A stretch of DNA of 64,000 nt from Xenophilus sp. E41 (GTDB lineage: Bacteria > Pseudomonadota > Gammaproteobacteria > Burkholderiales > Burkholderiaceae_C), in assembly GCF_003671765.1 (NCBI RefSeq), contig NZ_QPIB01000012.1:176758-240757 (forward strand), given 5' to 3'. Shown piece after piece: positions 35,901-55,254 of this stretch. A program made the translations under genes and the position numbers. Under the pieces are notes generated by a model, which saw only the letters and a list, made by a program, of their open reading frames with translations, did not search any database and was not told the DNA's origin. Positions within the stretch are counted from its first letter, which is position 1, and each line of letters begins with the position of its first letter.

Positions 35901-38070
35901 CGGCGACGGCGCTCACGCGGGCGTCGTCCGGCCACCGGTCGGCAGCCAGCGGCAGGCGGCGGCGCCAGTTGGGATGCGTGTCGAGCGTGCCCGGCATGTT
36001 GGCCTGCTCGCGCTCGCCCAGCAGGTCCTCGGCCTGCACCATCATCAGCCGGGCCGGCGTTTGCGCCAGGTAGCGGTGCACCGCCGCACAGGCGTCCGCA
36101 TCCAGCGCACCCGAGCCGAGCGCACGCGCCACCGCCTCGGCGTCGAGCAGGCCGGCCTGCTGCAGCGCGAGCATGAGCTGCGCACGTTCGGCGGCGCGGT
36201 CGGCCAGTTGCTGAAGGGCGATCGCGTCGCGCGGGAACAGGCCCAGGCGGATGCGTTCCTGCAGGTCGGTCGAACTCCACCAGCCCTGCAGCGTGGCCAG
36301 GTCGTGGGTGCTCACCGCCGCGAGCGCCTCGCGCGGGTAGGCCTGCGGCGGCTTGAAGGCCGCGCCGTCGCGCTCGAAGTACAGCAGACGGTACGAGAGC
36401 AGGCCGTAGCGCTGCAGCAGGTGGCGCGTTTCGTCGGACACCGTGCCCAGGTCCTCGCCGATGACCATGCAGCGGTGGCGCTGGCTCTCCAGCGCGACGA
36501 TCGCCAGCATCTCCTCGGCCGGGTAATGCACGTAGGCGCCCTCGGCGGGCGTCGCGCCCGGTGGCATGCAGAACAGGCGCGTGAGTCCCATCACATGGTC
36601 GATGCGCAGCGCACCCGCACCCCGCATGCCGGCGCGCAGCGTGTCGATGAAGAGCGCGTAGCCGGTCTCGCGCAGTGCCACGGGCTTGAGCGGCGGCAGG
36701 CCCCAGTCCTGGCCCAGCGGATTGAACTCGTCGGGCGGCGCGCCGACGCTGGCGCCCGTGGCCAGCACATCGCGCGCGCCCCAGGCGTCCGAGCCGTAGC
36801 GGTCGACCGACACCGCCTGGTCAAGGTACAGGCCGATCGCCAGGCCCTCCGCGCGGCAGCGCGCGGCGGCCGCCTGCAGCTGCACGTCGGCGACCCACTG
36901 CAGCCAGGCGAAGAAGTCCACCCTGGCGGCATGCTCGGCCGCGAAGGCACGCACCTGCGGCGTGTCGGGCGACTGGAAGCCCTCGGGCCAGACCGGCCAG
37001 CCCCAGGCCTCGGGGTCCAGCGCATGGAAATGCGTCTGCAGCGCATCGAAGAGCGCGTGCCGCTGCAGCGCCTCGCCGCGCGACGCGACGAAGGCGCGCA
37101 AGGCCTCGTGTTCGGCCTGCGCCGGATCGCCCGGCGCGGGCGTGGCGGCGGCGAAGTCGGCATGCACCAGGGCCAGCACCTCCAGCTTGGCCGCCGCCAC
37201 GCCGCGCTGGTCGACCAGCGCCGCCTCCCGCAGCGCCGCGAGCCGCGCCTGGAATTCGGGCGACGCCACGCGCTGCTGCGCCGCCGGGCTGCGCCGGTAG
37301 CCCGGCGCCGCCTCGACGTCGATGTACAGCAGGTTCAGGTGCAGCCGCGACGACGGGCTGTAGGGGCTGTGCTTGCCGGGGTCGTGGGGGAACAGGGCGT
37401 GCAGCGGGTTCAGGCCGATCGCCTGCGCGCCCAGCCGCGCGGCAGGTGCTGCCAGAGCGGCGAGGTCACCGAAATCGCCGATGCCCCACTGCCGCGCCGA
37501 ACGCAGGCCGTAGAGCTGCACCGCGATGCCCCAGTGGCGCGGCCCGGGCTCGCCGCCCTCGTCCTGGCCGGGCACGTAGCAGCGCGCGGGCGCAGCGATG
37601 ACCAGCGACTCGTCCGGCCGGCCCTCGATGCGCAGCCGGTGGTAGCCCATGGGCAGGGCCTCGGTGATCGTGGCGATGCGCTCCGCGATCCATTGCCCGT
37701 CCACCTCGCGGCGCTCGCGCTCCTCCATGCCGTCGAGGGCCAGGCTGCCGCGCCGGACTTCGCCCTGCTCGTCGGTGAGCGACCAGTCGGCGCCCGAAGC
37801 GCCGGCGGCCAGGCGCAGCGGCACGCGCAGCGCCTCGCCGGCCTGCACGAGCTGCACGGGTGGCAGTGCGCGGCGCCATTGCGCGGCCTCGCGTGCCGCG
37901 AGTTCGGCTTCCCACGCCGGCGCGTCGTCGGGCGCATGGCTGCCGAATCCGAATTCGGCCAGCAGCGCCGCCAGCTGCGCGGGCGCGACTTCGACCCGCC
38001 GGCCCCACACGTCGTGGTAGTTCGTGGCGATGCCCGCCCGCAGGCAGGCGCGGTGCAGCGCTTCAAGCAT
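32962..38070 (-). CDS. malQ-treY: Fused 4-alpha-glucanotransferase / maltooligosyltrehalose synthase
   Basis: 1702-residue two-domain enzyme. Residues 1 to about 720 are a GH77 amylomaltase (MalQ) with ALRIDHVMGLTRLF (nucleophile, near residue 490), VIGEDLGTVSDETR and STHDLATLQGWW. Residues from about 742 on are TreY (GH13), beginning RATYRLQFHEEFTFDDAI, with HGYDVVAHDEINPELGG, VDGLRIDHPDGMRDPAEYF, YVVAEKIAAGHEDVPESW and TSTHDNKRAEDVRTR. MalQ disproportionates maltodextrins; TreY turns the reducing end of the chain into a trehalosyl unit, so the product passes straight to the next step. A linker of about 20 residues, rich in alanine and proline, joins the halves. Its ATG overlaps the treZ stop by 8 bases, and no stop or frameshift separates the parts. 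Confidence 0.95.
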   Translation of the reverse strand: MLEALHRACLRAGIATNYHDVWGRRVEVAPAQLAALLAEFGFGSHAPDDAPAWEAELAAREAAQWRRALPPVQLVQAGEALRVPLRLAAGASGADWSLTDEQGEVRRGSLALDGMEERERREVDGQWIAERIATITEALPMGYHRLRIEGRPDESLVIAAPARCYVPGQDEGGEPGPRHWGIAVQLYGLRSARQWGIGDFGDLAALAAPAARLGAQAIGLNPLHALFPHDPGKHSPYSPSSRLHLNLLYIDVEAAPGYRRSPAAQQRVASPEFQARLAALREAALVDQRGVAAAKLEVLALVHADFAAATPAPGDPAQAEHEALRAFVASRGEALQRHALFDALQTHFHALDPEAWGWPVWPEGFQSPDTPQVRAFAAEHAARVDFFAWLQWVADVQLQAAAARCRAEGLAIGLYLDQAVSVDRYGSDAWGARDVLATGASVGAPPDEFNPLGQDWGLPPLKPVALRETGYALFIDTLRAGMRGAGALRIDHVMGLTRLFCMPPGATPAEGAYVHYPAEEMLAIVALESQRHRCMVIGEDLGTVSDETRHLLQRYGLLSYRLLYFERDGAAFKPPQAYPREALAAVSTHDLATLQGWWSSTDLQERIRLGLFPRDAIALQQLADRAAERAQLMLALQQAGLLDAEAVARALGSGALDADACAAVHRYLAQTPARLMMVQAEDLLGEREQANMPGTLDTHPNWRRRLPLAADRWPDDARVSAVAAAVAQERPAPADAAGAPAHTRIPRATYRLQFHEEFTFDDAIAVLPYLARLGISHVYCSPIQRARPGSRHGYDVVAHDEINPELGGFEGFARFTRALQDHGMGQLLDLVPNHMGVLGADNPWWLDVLENGEDSAYARYFDIEWQPLDADLAGKVLLPVLGDSYGAILDRGELRLALDETRGALSIRYHEHRFPLAPASYAEVLRWAEGLVDDAQVQAAFASIGHAFAHLPRGDAAREVRAREQAMAHARLVELLDGQAAAAPALRAALEAWNRPRARDALHALLESQHYRLAFWRVASDEINYRRFFDVNELAALRMELPEVFEATQGLALDLAARGWVDGLRIDHPDGMRDPAEYFERLQDGYARRVGRPRAGADAQGRPDRPLYVVAEKIAAGHEDVPESWAIHGTTGYRFANVANGVLIDTTAEAAFGRIWRSFTGIDTPYEDVVLQCKRAVTSNALASDMTALASMLLRIARADRHTRDHTLNNLRRALAEVVACMSVYRTYVTEDASPQDRRFIDEAVDAAKARSELADASVFDFIRSAMLGQAGSAEPARALVRRFAARFQQFSAPVAAKGVEDTAFYRHFPLVALNEVGGEPAVFGFTREAFHAASRDRAERWPHTLLATSTHDNKRAEDVRTRIDVLSEMPATWRLALRRWRALQAPLRRQLRAAHGTEPSAADEYLLYQTLLGTWEADAEGRPPADYADRLVAYLRKAAREAKVHTSWLQPDEAYEAAQEAFVRALVDPARSPRFLEDFRPLAERLAWYGGLNSLVLMALKFTSAGVPDVYQGSEWIDLSLVDPDNRRPVDYALRAQTLDALEAMAASAGDALPERVGALLAPDRLPQAKLWSVSRLLHLRMAHWSVLRDAPHEALDVSGPAAEATLAWRRATPHGQVCVVAGRFFSKQDDAHARGTVQPPHAWRAAPWQGTRVAVPDGAPAGWTDVLTGRTWSSEGAWEVEALLQDWPCAVLVARPVSGG

Positions 38071-39931
38071 GCGGGGCGTCCTCGAGGGCCACGCAGAGGG
38101 CGCCTGGTTCCAGGTGCAGGCCACCGGCCTGCACCCGGCAGGCGCGCTCGTAGATGACGCGGCCGGGCGGCGCCGCCGCATGCGCCGGCCCGGTGCCGAG
38201 GTTGAGCACCATCTGCAGGTGCACAAGCGAGCTGCCGCCGTCGAGCAGCCACTGCAGGTACAGCACCTGGCCGTCGACGTGCCAGAGGCCACTGCCCGGC
38301 CGCGAGGGCAGCCGTGGCGCGATCTCGCGCGCACGCACGGCGAGCACGGCGCGGGTGTCTTCCAGGGCGCGGGCGTGCATGCCGCCTTGCGCCTCTTCGG
38401 CATTCAGTCGCGAGGCCGCGAAAGTGGCCTCTGCATTGGGGTCGGGAATCTGCGCCAGCGCGGCTTCGTTCTCGAAGGCGGCGAAGCGGCCGAACTCCTC
38501 GCGCCGGCCGCGCGACACCGCCTCGGCCAGCTCCGGCCCGAAATCGCAGAAGTACAGGAAGGGCGAACTGGCCGCGAACTCCTCGCCCATGAACAGCATC
38601 GGCGCGTGCGGCGACAGCAGCACCGCGGCGCGTGCGCCCTGCACGCGCGCCGGGTCGGCCAGCGCGTCGATGCGGTCGCCGAAGGCCCGGTTGCCGACCT
38701 GGTCGTGCGTCTGCAGGAAGGAGACGAAGGCGCCGTGCGGCAGGCCCGACGGGTCTTCGCCGCGGGGCTCGCCGCTGCGGAAGGCCGAGGCCTGGCCGGT
38801 ATAGAGAAAGCCCTGGGCCAGCGCGCGGCCGAACTGCTCGGTGGGCGCCTCGGCGAAGTCGAGGTAGTAGCCGTCGGTCTCGCCGGTGAGCAGCACGTGC
38901 GCCGCATGGTGCAGGTCGTCGTTCCACTGCGCGGTCGCGATCTCGGCGACTCCCTGCGCGTCGCGGCCCAGGAAGCGGGCCTGGTTGAGGTCGTTCTCCA
39001 GCACGACGTGCACCGCGCGGTCGCGGCCCGGGCCCTCGCGCAGCGCCCGGCAGATCGACGCGACGATGTGCTCGTCGGAGTCGTCGCGGATGGCGTGCAC
39101 CGCGTCCAGCCGCAGGCCGTCGAGGTGGAACTCCTCGATCCAGTACAGCGCGTTCTGGATGAAGAAGGCGCGCACCGCCTCGCGGCCCTCGCCGTCGAAG
39201 TTGATGGCCGCGCCCCAGGGTGTCTTGTGGGCCGGGTTGAAGAAGGCGGGGCAGTAGGTGTGGAGGTAGTTGCCTTCGGGCCCGAAGTGGTTGTAGACCA
39301 CGTCGAGCAACACCATGAGCCCCAGCGCGTGGGCCTCGTCGACGAAGGCACGCAGGTCGTCCGGCCGGCCGTAGGCGCTGTCGGGCGCGAAGAGCAGCAC
39401 GCCGTCGTAGCCCCAGTTGCGCCGGCCGGGGAAGTCGGCCACGGGCATGAGTTCGACCGCGGTGATGCCCAGGGCCGCCAGTTCCGGCAGGCGCCGGCGT
39501 GCGGCATCGAAGCTGCCCTCGGGCGTGAAGGTGCCCACGTGCAGTTCGTAGATCACGGCTTCGGACCAGGGCCGGCCGCGCCAGGCCGTGTCCTTCCACG
39601 CGTAGGCGGCCGGGTCGACGACCTCGCTCGGGCCGTGCACGTCCTCGGGGTTGGCACGCGAGGCCGGGTCGGGCACGCGCAGCCCGTCCGGCAGCGCGAA
39701 GCGGTACAGCTCGCCGGGCAAGGCGTCGGGGACCTCGAGCTCGTACCAGCCGCCGCTGCGCGGCGCCATCGGCTGCGCCTCCCACCGGGCCTCGTCGGCA
39801 GCGCCGGGCAGGCGCCGCTCGAGGCGAACGCCGTCGAGCATGTCGATGCCCGGCGCCCAGAGCGAGAAGCGCACGCCGCCGCCGTCGAGCACGGTCGGAC
39901 CGAATCGCATGGCAGCGCCATGGGTTTTCAT
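38063..39931 (-). CDS. treZ: Maltooligosyltrehalose trehalohydrolase
   Basis: 622-residue GH13 enzyme that releases trehalose from the maltooligosyltrehalose made by TreY. An N-terminal beta domain (GVRFSLWAPG) precedes the barrel, with VIYELHVGTFTPEGSFDAA, LDVVYNHFGPEGNYL, the nucleophile in LDGLRLDAVHAI, the acid/base glutamate in VHVVLENDLNQAR and FLQTHDQVGNRAFGDR. Length is as expected. It lies directly upstream of malQ-treY with an 8-base overlap, so both enzymes of the pathway are made together. A 29-base gap separates it from the membrane protein gene before it. Confidence 0.96.
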   Translation of the reverse strand: MKTHGAAMRFGPTVLDGGGVRFSLWAPGIDMLDGVRLERRLPGAADEARWEAQPMAPRSGGWYELEVPDALPGELYRFALPDGLRVPDPASRANPEDVHGPSEVVDPAAYAWKDTAWRGRPWSEAVIYELHVGTFTPEGSFDAARRRLPELAALGITAVELMPVADFPGRRNWGYDGVLLFAPDSAYGRPDDLRAFVDEAHALGLMVLLDVVYNHFGPEGNYLHTYCPAFFNPAHKTPWGAAINFDGEGREAVRAFFIQNALYWIEEFHLDGLRLDAVHAIRDDSDEHIVASICRALREGPGRDRAVHVVLENDLNQARFLGRDAQGVAEIATAQWNDDLHHAAHVLLTGETDGYYLDFAEAPTEQFGRALAQGFLYTGQASAFRSGEPRGEDPSGLPHGAFVSFLQTHDQVGNRAFGDRIDALADPARVQGARAAVLLSPHAPMLFMGEEFAASSPFLYFCDFGPELAEAVSRGRREEFGRFAAFENEAALAQIPDPNAEATFAASRLNAEEAQGGMHARALEDTRAVLAVRAREIAPRLPSRPGSGLWHVDGQVLYLQWLLDGGSSLVHLQMVLNLGTGPAHAAAPPGRVIYERACRVQAGGLHLEPGALCVALEDAPHA

Positions 39932-39960
39932 TGGAGAACTTTCGAAAAGAACCGACAGGG

Positions 39961-40829
39961 TCAGATGGGCGGCGGCGGATCGCCGGGCCGCCGGGGGATC
40001 AGGGGTTCGCCACCCGAGCGGCGCGGCGCGGGGGACGGCAGCAACTCGTCCGCAGGCAGGGCGGCATCCACCGGCGCGGCAGCCGCCTCTTCGGCCAGGC
40101 TCTCGCCGGCACGCGCGACGCGATCCGCCGGCGACGGCGCGGGCGGCGGCGTGCCTTCACCCGGCACCCCGTCGCGCGGCAGCCATTCGTCGATGCGGCG
40201 CGCCGCCCAGTCCTTGCCGGCGAGGCCGAAGGCCAGCGCGACGGCGAACACGAAGCCCGCGAGGATCACGATGAAGCTCTCGCGCACGATGTCGCCGCCG
40301 ACCTTGACCTGGTCCAGCGCGATCAGGATCACGAAGACCAGCACCGCGTACTGGGCCACCTTCGAGAAGAAGAAGGCGTCGCGCACCCCGACGTTGCGGC
40401 AGTAGGTCAGCACGGCGTCGCCCACGAAGCGCGCGAAGTACGAGCCGAAGGCCAGCACCAGCAGCGCGACGAAGATGTTGGGCACGAACCAGACCACCCG
40501 CCCCAGCAGGTCGGTTACATAGGTCAGTCCCAGCCCGTTGAAGGCGACGATCAGCGCCGCGAGGATCACGACCCAGTAGGCCAGCACCCCCACCACGCCG
40601 GTGGTGTCGATCTTCATGCCGCCCTGGCGCAGGAAGCCGTCCAGCCCGGCGCGCTCGGTGAGCACCGGGAAGTTGATTGCGCGCAGGGCCCGCGTGACGG
40701 CGAAGCGCACCACCTTGGCGATGAGCCAGCCGGCCACCACGATGAGCGCGGCGAACAGCAGGCGCGGAATGAACGCGCCGATCTGGAACAGCATCGCGCG
40801 CACGGGCTCCAGGTGAAAGCCGAAATCGT

Positions 40830-40833
<4 letters not shown>
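39961..40833 (-). CDS. Channel-like membrane protein with conserved mechanosensitive TM helices
   Basis: 290-residue inner-membrane protein with about five helices in residues 15-210 ([95 protein letters not shown]). The repeated pattern of helix plus glycine-containing turn ([17 protein letters not shown]) fits the conserved-TM-helix family tied to small-conductance mechanosensitive channels, but the soluble MscS beta domain is missing. A proline/alanine-rich tail follows (about 215-290). Its ATG overlaps the treS-mak stop as ATGA, so it is translationally coupled inside the trehalose operon. A role in osmotic adjustment is an inference. Confidence 0.85.
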
Positions 40834-44183
<3,350 letters not shown>

Positions 44184-44214
44184 GCGGCCTCCATTCCTTC
44201 GTCGTTCTTGTCGT

Positions 44215-46257
<2,043 letters not shown>

Positions 46258-46336
46258 GTCATCGGTCTCGTTGTGGGGCCGGCTCGGTGCACCGCGGCCT
46301 GGAGCATGAACGATGCCGGGTGCGATGCCAAGTGAT

Positions 46337-48220
<1,884 letters not shown>

Positions 48221-48410
48221 GGAGGGGCGGGAACTGAACCCGGTTATAGGCCGCAGCCGCTCTGCCACGCCGCGGGGTTCGGCTGAGGGTCCTGTCGGAC
48301 GATGCCCCTGTTCGGCAGATCGTCACGTTCGTTACGAATTTGGCGCAAGCCCATGCGCGGCGAGGGCTGCGGGCCGATCGCACTTCGGCGCCCGGGGCCG
48401 ATGCGCAGGC

Positions 48411-50528
<2,118 letters not shown>

Positions 50529-50720
50529 GGGGTCGCTCGCTGTGTTCTGAGGTGTGATGCGATGAACTTAGAAGAATGCGGCGGTGCAGCATGTAGGACG
50601 AGGCTGCAAAGCGAGGGCGAGGCCGGCGCGTGGCCGCAGACGCCGAGGTGTCAGGGCACCCGACACGGCCCATGCAGAATGCGCCCGCCGCGCCTCGGCG
50701 GCCCGCCAGGAAACCGCTCC

Positions 50721-51587
50721 ATGCCCACCCCCGATCCTTCGCCGCCGCCCGTGGTCATCCGCGCGTCGGCCACCGTGCTGATGGTGCGCGACGGCCCCGC
50801 GGGGCTGGAAGTCTTCATGGTGCAGCGGCATGCGGGTTCCGACGTGCACGGCGGCTCGTACGTCTTCCCGGGCGGCAAGGTCGACGCGGCCGACGGCGCG
50901 CCGGCGCTGCGCGAACGGGTCGACCTGCCTTCCTCGCAACTGCGCGAGCGCCTGCACGAGCCGCAGCTGGACGCGGAGGCCGCCCTGGCCCTGCACGTGG
51001 CCGCGGCACGCGAGGCCTTCGAGGAATGCGGGGTGCTCTTCGCGCGCGGCGACGGGCCCGCGCGGCCACCGATGCGCGCGGAGCAGCCCTTCGCGGAGGC
51101 CCTGGCGGCCGCCGGCCTGCGCGTCGCGGCCTCGGCGCTGCATCCGTTCTCGCGCTGGATCACACCGCTGAACTCGGTGTCCTCGCCCGGCAAGCGTTTC
51201 GACACCCGCTTCTTCGTCGCCGCCCTTCCGGACGGCCAGGAGGCGATGCACGACAACCACGAGGCGGTGCACAGCGTGTGGCTGCGCCCGTACGACGCCC
51301 TGCAGCGCTACTGGGACGGCGAGATCGCCCTGCTACCGCCGCAGATCATGAGCCTCGCACAACTCGGCCGCGCGGCCGACGTGACCAGCCTGCTCGCCGA
51401 GACGGCGTCCCGGCCGCCCCACACGGTGCGCCCCCATGTCTGCCAGGTCGATGGCGTGACGACCATGGCCTACCCCGGCGACCCGCTGCACGCCGAGCGC
51501 GAGCGGGTCATGCCCGGGCCGCTGCGCCTGCTGGTGCGCGGGCGGCGCTTCGAACCGGTGGACGGCTTCGGCGGCTTCCGCCGCTAG
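50721..51587 (+). CDS. NUDIX hydrolase with a long insertion in the NUDIX box
   Basis: 288-residue NUDIX protein. The N-terminal strand has [21 protein letters not shown] and the box begins [15 protein letters not shown]; an insertion of roughly 35-40 residues comes before the [12 protein letters not shown] core with its catalytic glutamates. The layout resembles the NUDT19/NUDT7-type CoA-ester or nucleotide hydrolases more than compact MutT proteins; the substrate is unknown. The ATG after GGAAACCGCTCC is taken as start, since the longer frame upstream runs antisense to glgX. It is divergent from glgX and stands 120 bases before katG on the same strand. Confidence 0.88.
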   Translation: MPTPDPSPPPVVIRASATVLMVRDGPAGLEVFMVQRHAGSDVHGGSYVFPGGKVDAADGAPALRERVDLPSSQLRERLHEPQLDAEAALALHVAAAREAFEECGVLFARGDGPARPPMRAEQPFAEALAAAGLRVAASALHPFSRWITPLNSVSSPGKRFDTRFFVAALPDGQEAMHDNHEAVHSVWLRPYDALQRYWDGEIALLPPQIMSLAQLGRAADVTSLLAETASRPPHTVRPHVCQVDGVTTMAYPGDPLHAERERVMPGPLRLLVRGRRFEPVDGFGGFRR

Positions 51588-51611
51588 GGCGTGCCGCCGC
51601 GGGCGGCATTT

Positions 51612-51628
51612 GCTATGCCCGGCATAGG
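51612..51628 (+). repeat. Dispersed intergenic element, copy G (head only), upstream of katG
   Basis: GCTAT (51612-51616), 7 bases, ATAGG (51624-51628). CTAT-N7-ATAG also equals the inner half of an OxyR-type site, and CTATGCC/GGCATAG are perfect inverted arms around one base. It lies 80 bases upstream of katG, so it could be an operator instead of, or as well as, a repeat remnant. Confidence 0.5.
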
Positions 51629-51638
51629 ATGTTTTTAA

Positions 51639-53951
<2,313 letters not shown>

Positions 53952-53975
53952 GCTCGGCGCGGTACCGCGGAAACG

Positions 53976-54007
53976 AAGCCGGTGGCCGCAAGGCCATCGG
54001 CTTTCTT
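53976..54007 (+). terminator. katG: Rho-independent terminator of katG
   Basis: AAGCCGGTGGCC (53976-53987), GCAA tetraloop, GGCCATCGGCTT (53992-54003), 12 pairs with one G-T wobble, followed by TCTT. It lies 24 bases after the katG stop and before the converging small-protein gene. Confidence 0.8.
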
Positions 54008-54030
54008 GTGGCCTGCCGTGCGGCCGCCGA

Positions 54031-54201
54031 TCAGCGCGGCAGCACGCCGATCGCCACGAAAAGCAGCATGCCCACGGCGATCACGCCGAAGCACACCCCG
54101 CCGCCGAGCGCGACCAGCGCGAGGTACTCCTCGTCGTAGCGGCCGAGCCAGCCTCTCCATCCGCCGGTGCGGGGCTCCGGCACCATTGCGTGTTCCAACA
54201 T
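54031..54201 (-). CDS. 56-residue single-helix membrane protein
   Basis: Small frame with a strong ribosome site (AGGAGT, seven bases before ATG at 54199-54201). The first 26 residues are polar with two tryptophans ([14 protein letters not shown]); one long hydrophobic helix fills residues 27-54 ([20 protein letters not shown]...). No family is recognised. It converges on katG and lies 186 bases downstream of HU on the same strand, beyond the HU terminator, so it probably has its own promoter. The ribosome site and clean helix make it a likely real gene. Confidence 0.6.
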   Translation of the reverse strand: MLEHAMVPEPRTGGWRGWLGRYDEEYLALVALGGGVCFGVIAVGMLLFVAIGVLPR

Positions 54202-54336
54202 TGCGCACTCCTGCTGACAACCCGCTCCCTGACGCCCGGCAGTTTAGGACGGCAATGGCGGCACGGCCATGTCATGGCGCAAAGGCTCCCATCGAAGGCG
54301 TAGGGCACTTCGCCCCCCGCACCCGGCGCCCGGCCC

Positions 54337-54364
54337 AAAGAAAAAGGCCCCGGAAAGGGGCCTT
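54337..54364 (-). terminator. Rho-independent terminator of the HU gene
   Basis: On the minus strand AAGGCCCC / GGGGCCTT form a stem around a 5-base loop (54344-54364), followed by TTTTTCTTT. It lies 23 bases after the HU stop. Confidence 0.85.
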
Positions 54365-54387
54365 CGATGCGTCTCGGCGGTGGCCGA

Positions 54388-54744
54388 TTACTTCTTGGCG
54401 GCCTTCTTGGCCGGCGCCTTCTTGGCGGCCGGCTTGGCAGCGGCCTTGTCGGCCTTGCGCTTGGCAGCCTTGGGGTCGACGGCGGCCTTGAAGGCAGCGC
54501 CGGCGACGAACTTCGGCACCTTCTGCGCGGCGATCTTGATCTTCTCGCCAGCCTGGGGGTTGAAGCCCGTGCGCGCGGCACGCGACACCTGCTTGAAGGT
54601 GCCGAAGCCGACCAGCGACACGCTGTCGCCCTTCTTCACGGCACCGACGATGGTGCTCGTCACGGTTTCCAGGATGCGGCCCGCTTCGGCCTTGGACACG
54701 CCGTGGGCGGCGACGATCTTCTCGATGAACTCAACGCGATTCAA
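54388..54744 (-). CDS. HU-family DNA-binding protein with lysine/alanine tail
   Basis: 118-residue nucleoid protein. The HU core (residues 1-90) starts NRVEFIEKIVAAHGVSKAEAG and has SLVGFGTFKQVSRAARTGFN, the beta-arm region that wraps DNA, with PQAGEKIKIAAQKVPKF. The last 28 residues are an alanine/lysine/proline tail of histone-H1 type (KADKAAAKPAAKK and more), longer than plain HU. The start is TTG (54742-54744), with AGGAG seven bases upstream; no ATG gives a better N-terminus. HU starting at a weak TTG codon may limit its synthesis. Its terminator lies downstream. Confidence 0.92.
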   Translation of the reverse strand: MNRVEFIEKIVAAHGVSKAEAGRILETVTSTIVGAVKKGDSVSLVGFGTFKQVSRAARTGFNPQAGEKIKIAAQKVPKFVAGAAFKAAVDPKAAKRKADKAAAKPAAKKAPAKKAAKK

Positions 54745-54951
54745 AACTGCTCCTTGGATGCAAGAACGCCCGCAGGCGGGACGCTGCAGGCGGGCCGCAA
54801 GTGTAGTCGTGCCTCGCGGGCCCAGATCGTCCGCAACACTTCGGCGGGCGCGGCACGACCGAAGCGATGCGGCGCGCCGGCATCGTGCATGTCCGCGCCC
54901 CGGCCCCGGCCGGCGCACGCGGCCACCGGAACCCGTGCTGGCAGGCCGGGT

Positions 54952-55242
54952 CTAGAGGCCGGCCACGATCCGCATGTCGCGGTCGGCGCCGTCACCGAGC
55001 GCGGCCAGCGCCGCCTGGTAGGCCGGGCTGTCATGGGCCGCCACGGCCTGTTCCACGGACTCGAACTCGAGCACGACGGTGCGCTGCATCAATCCCGATT
55101 CGTAGACGGTCGAGGGCTCTCCACGTGCCAGGAAGCGGCCTCCTGCGGCTGTGAGCGCGGGGCCGGCGAGCTTGGCGTAGGCCGCCACCTTCTCCGGGTT
55201 CTTCATCTCGCGGTAGGTCGTGACCCAGTAGGCCTTGGGCAT
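54952..55242 (-). CDS. DUF1330-domain protein
   Basis: 96-residue protein of the ferredoxin-like, dimeric alpha/beta barrel type. It begins AYWVTTYREMKNPEKVAAYA and has GGRFLARGEPSTVYE and a VVLEFESVEQAVAAHDSP segment, as DUF1330 members do. Its function is unknown; related folds include stress-responsive and monooxygenase-like proteins. It lies 12 bases after the iron alcohol dehydrogenase gene, so both share a transcript and presumably a pathway. Confidence 0.9.
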   Translation of the reverse strand: MPKAYWVTTYREMKNPEKVAAYAKLAGPALTAAGGRFLARGEPSTVYESGLMQRTVVLEFESVEQAVAAHDSPAYQAALAALGDGADRDMRIVAGL

Positions 55243-55254
55243 GGTGGTGTCTCC

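Noticed and set aside
32920-38157. 1745-codon open frame on the plus strand opposite malQ-treY
   Set aside because: It mirrors the coding frame of a GC-rich gene, has a repetitive R/H/Q/A-rich sequence and no domain, while the minus-strand frame carries all GH77 and TreY motifs.
38071-38403. N-terminal extension of malQ-treY by 111 codons
   Set aside because: It would lie inside treZ in another frame, rich in Arg/Pro/Cys; the GH77 family start fits 38070.
54745-54918. Longer HU with an ATG start 58 codons upstream
   Set aside because: The added sequence is Arg/Cys-rich and contains the TTG ribosome site region; HU proteins begin at NRVEFIEK.
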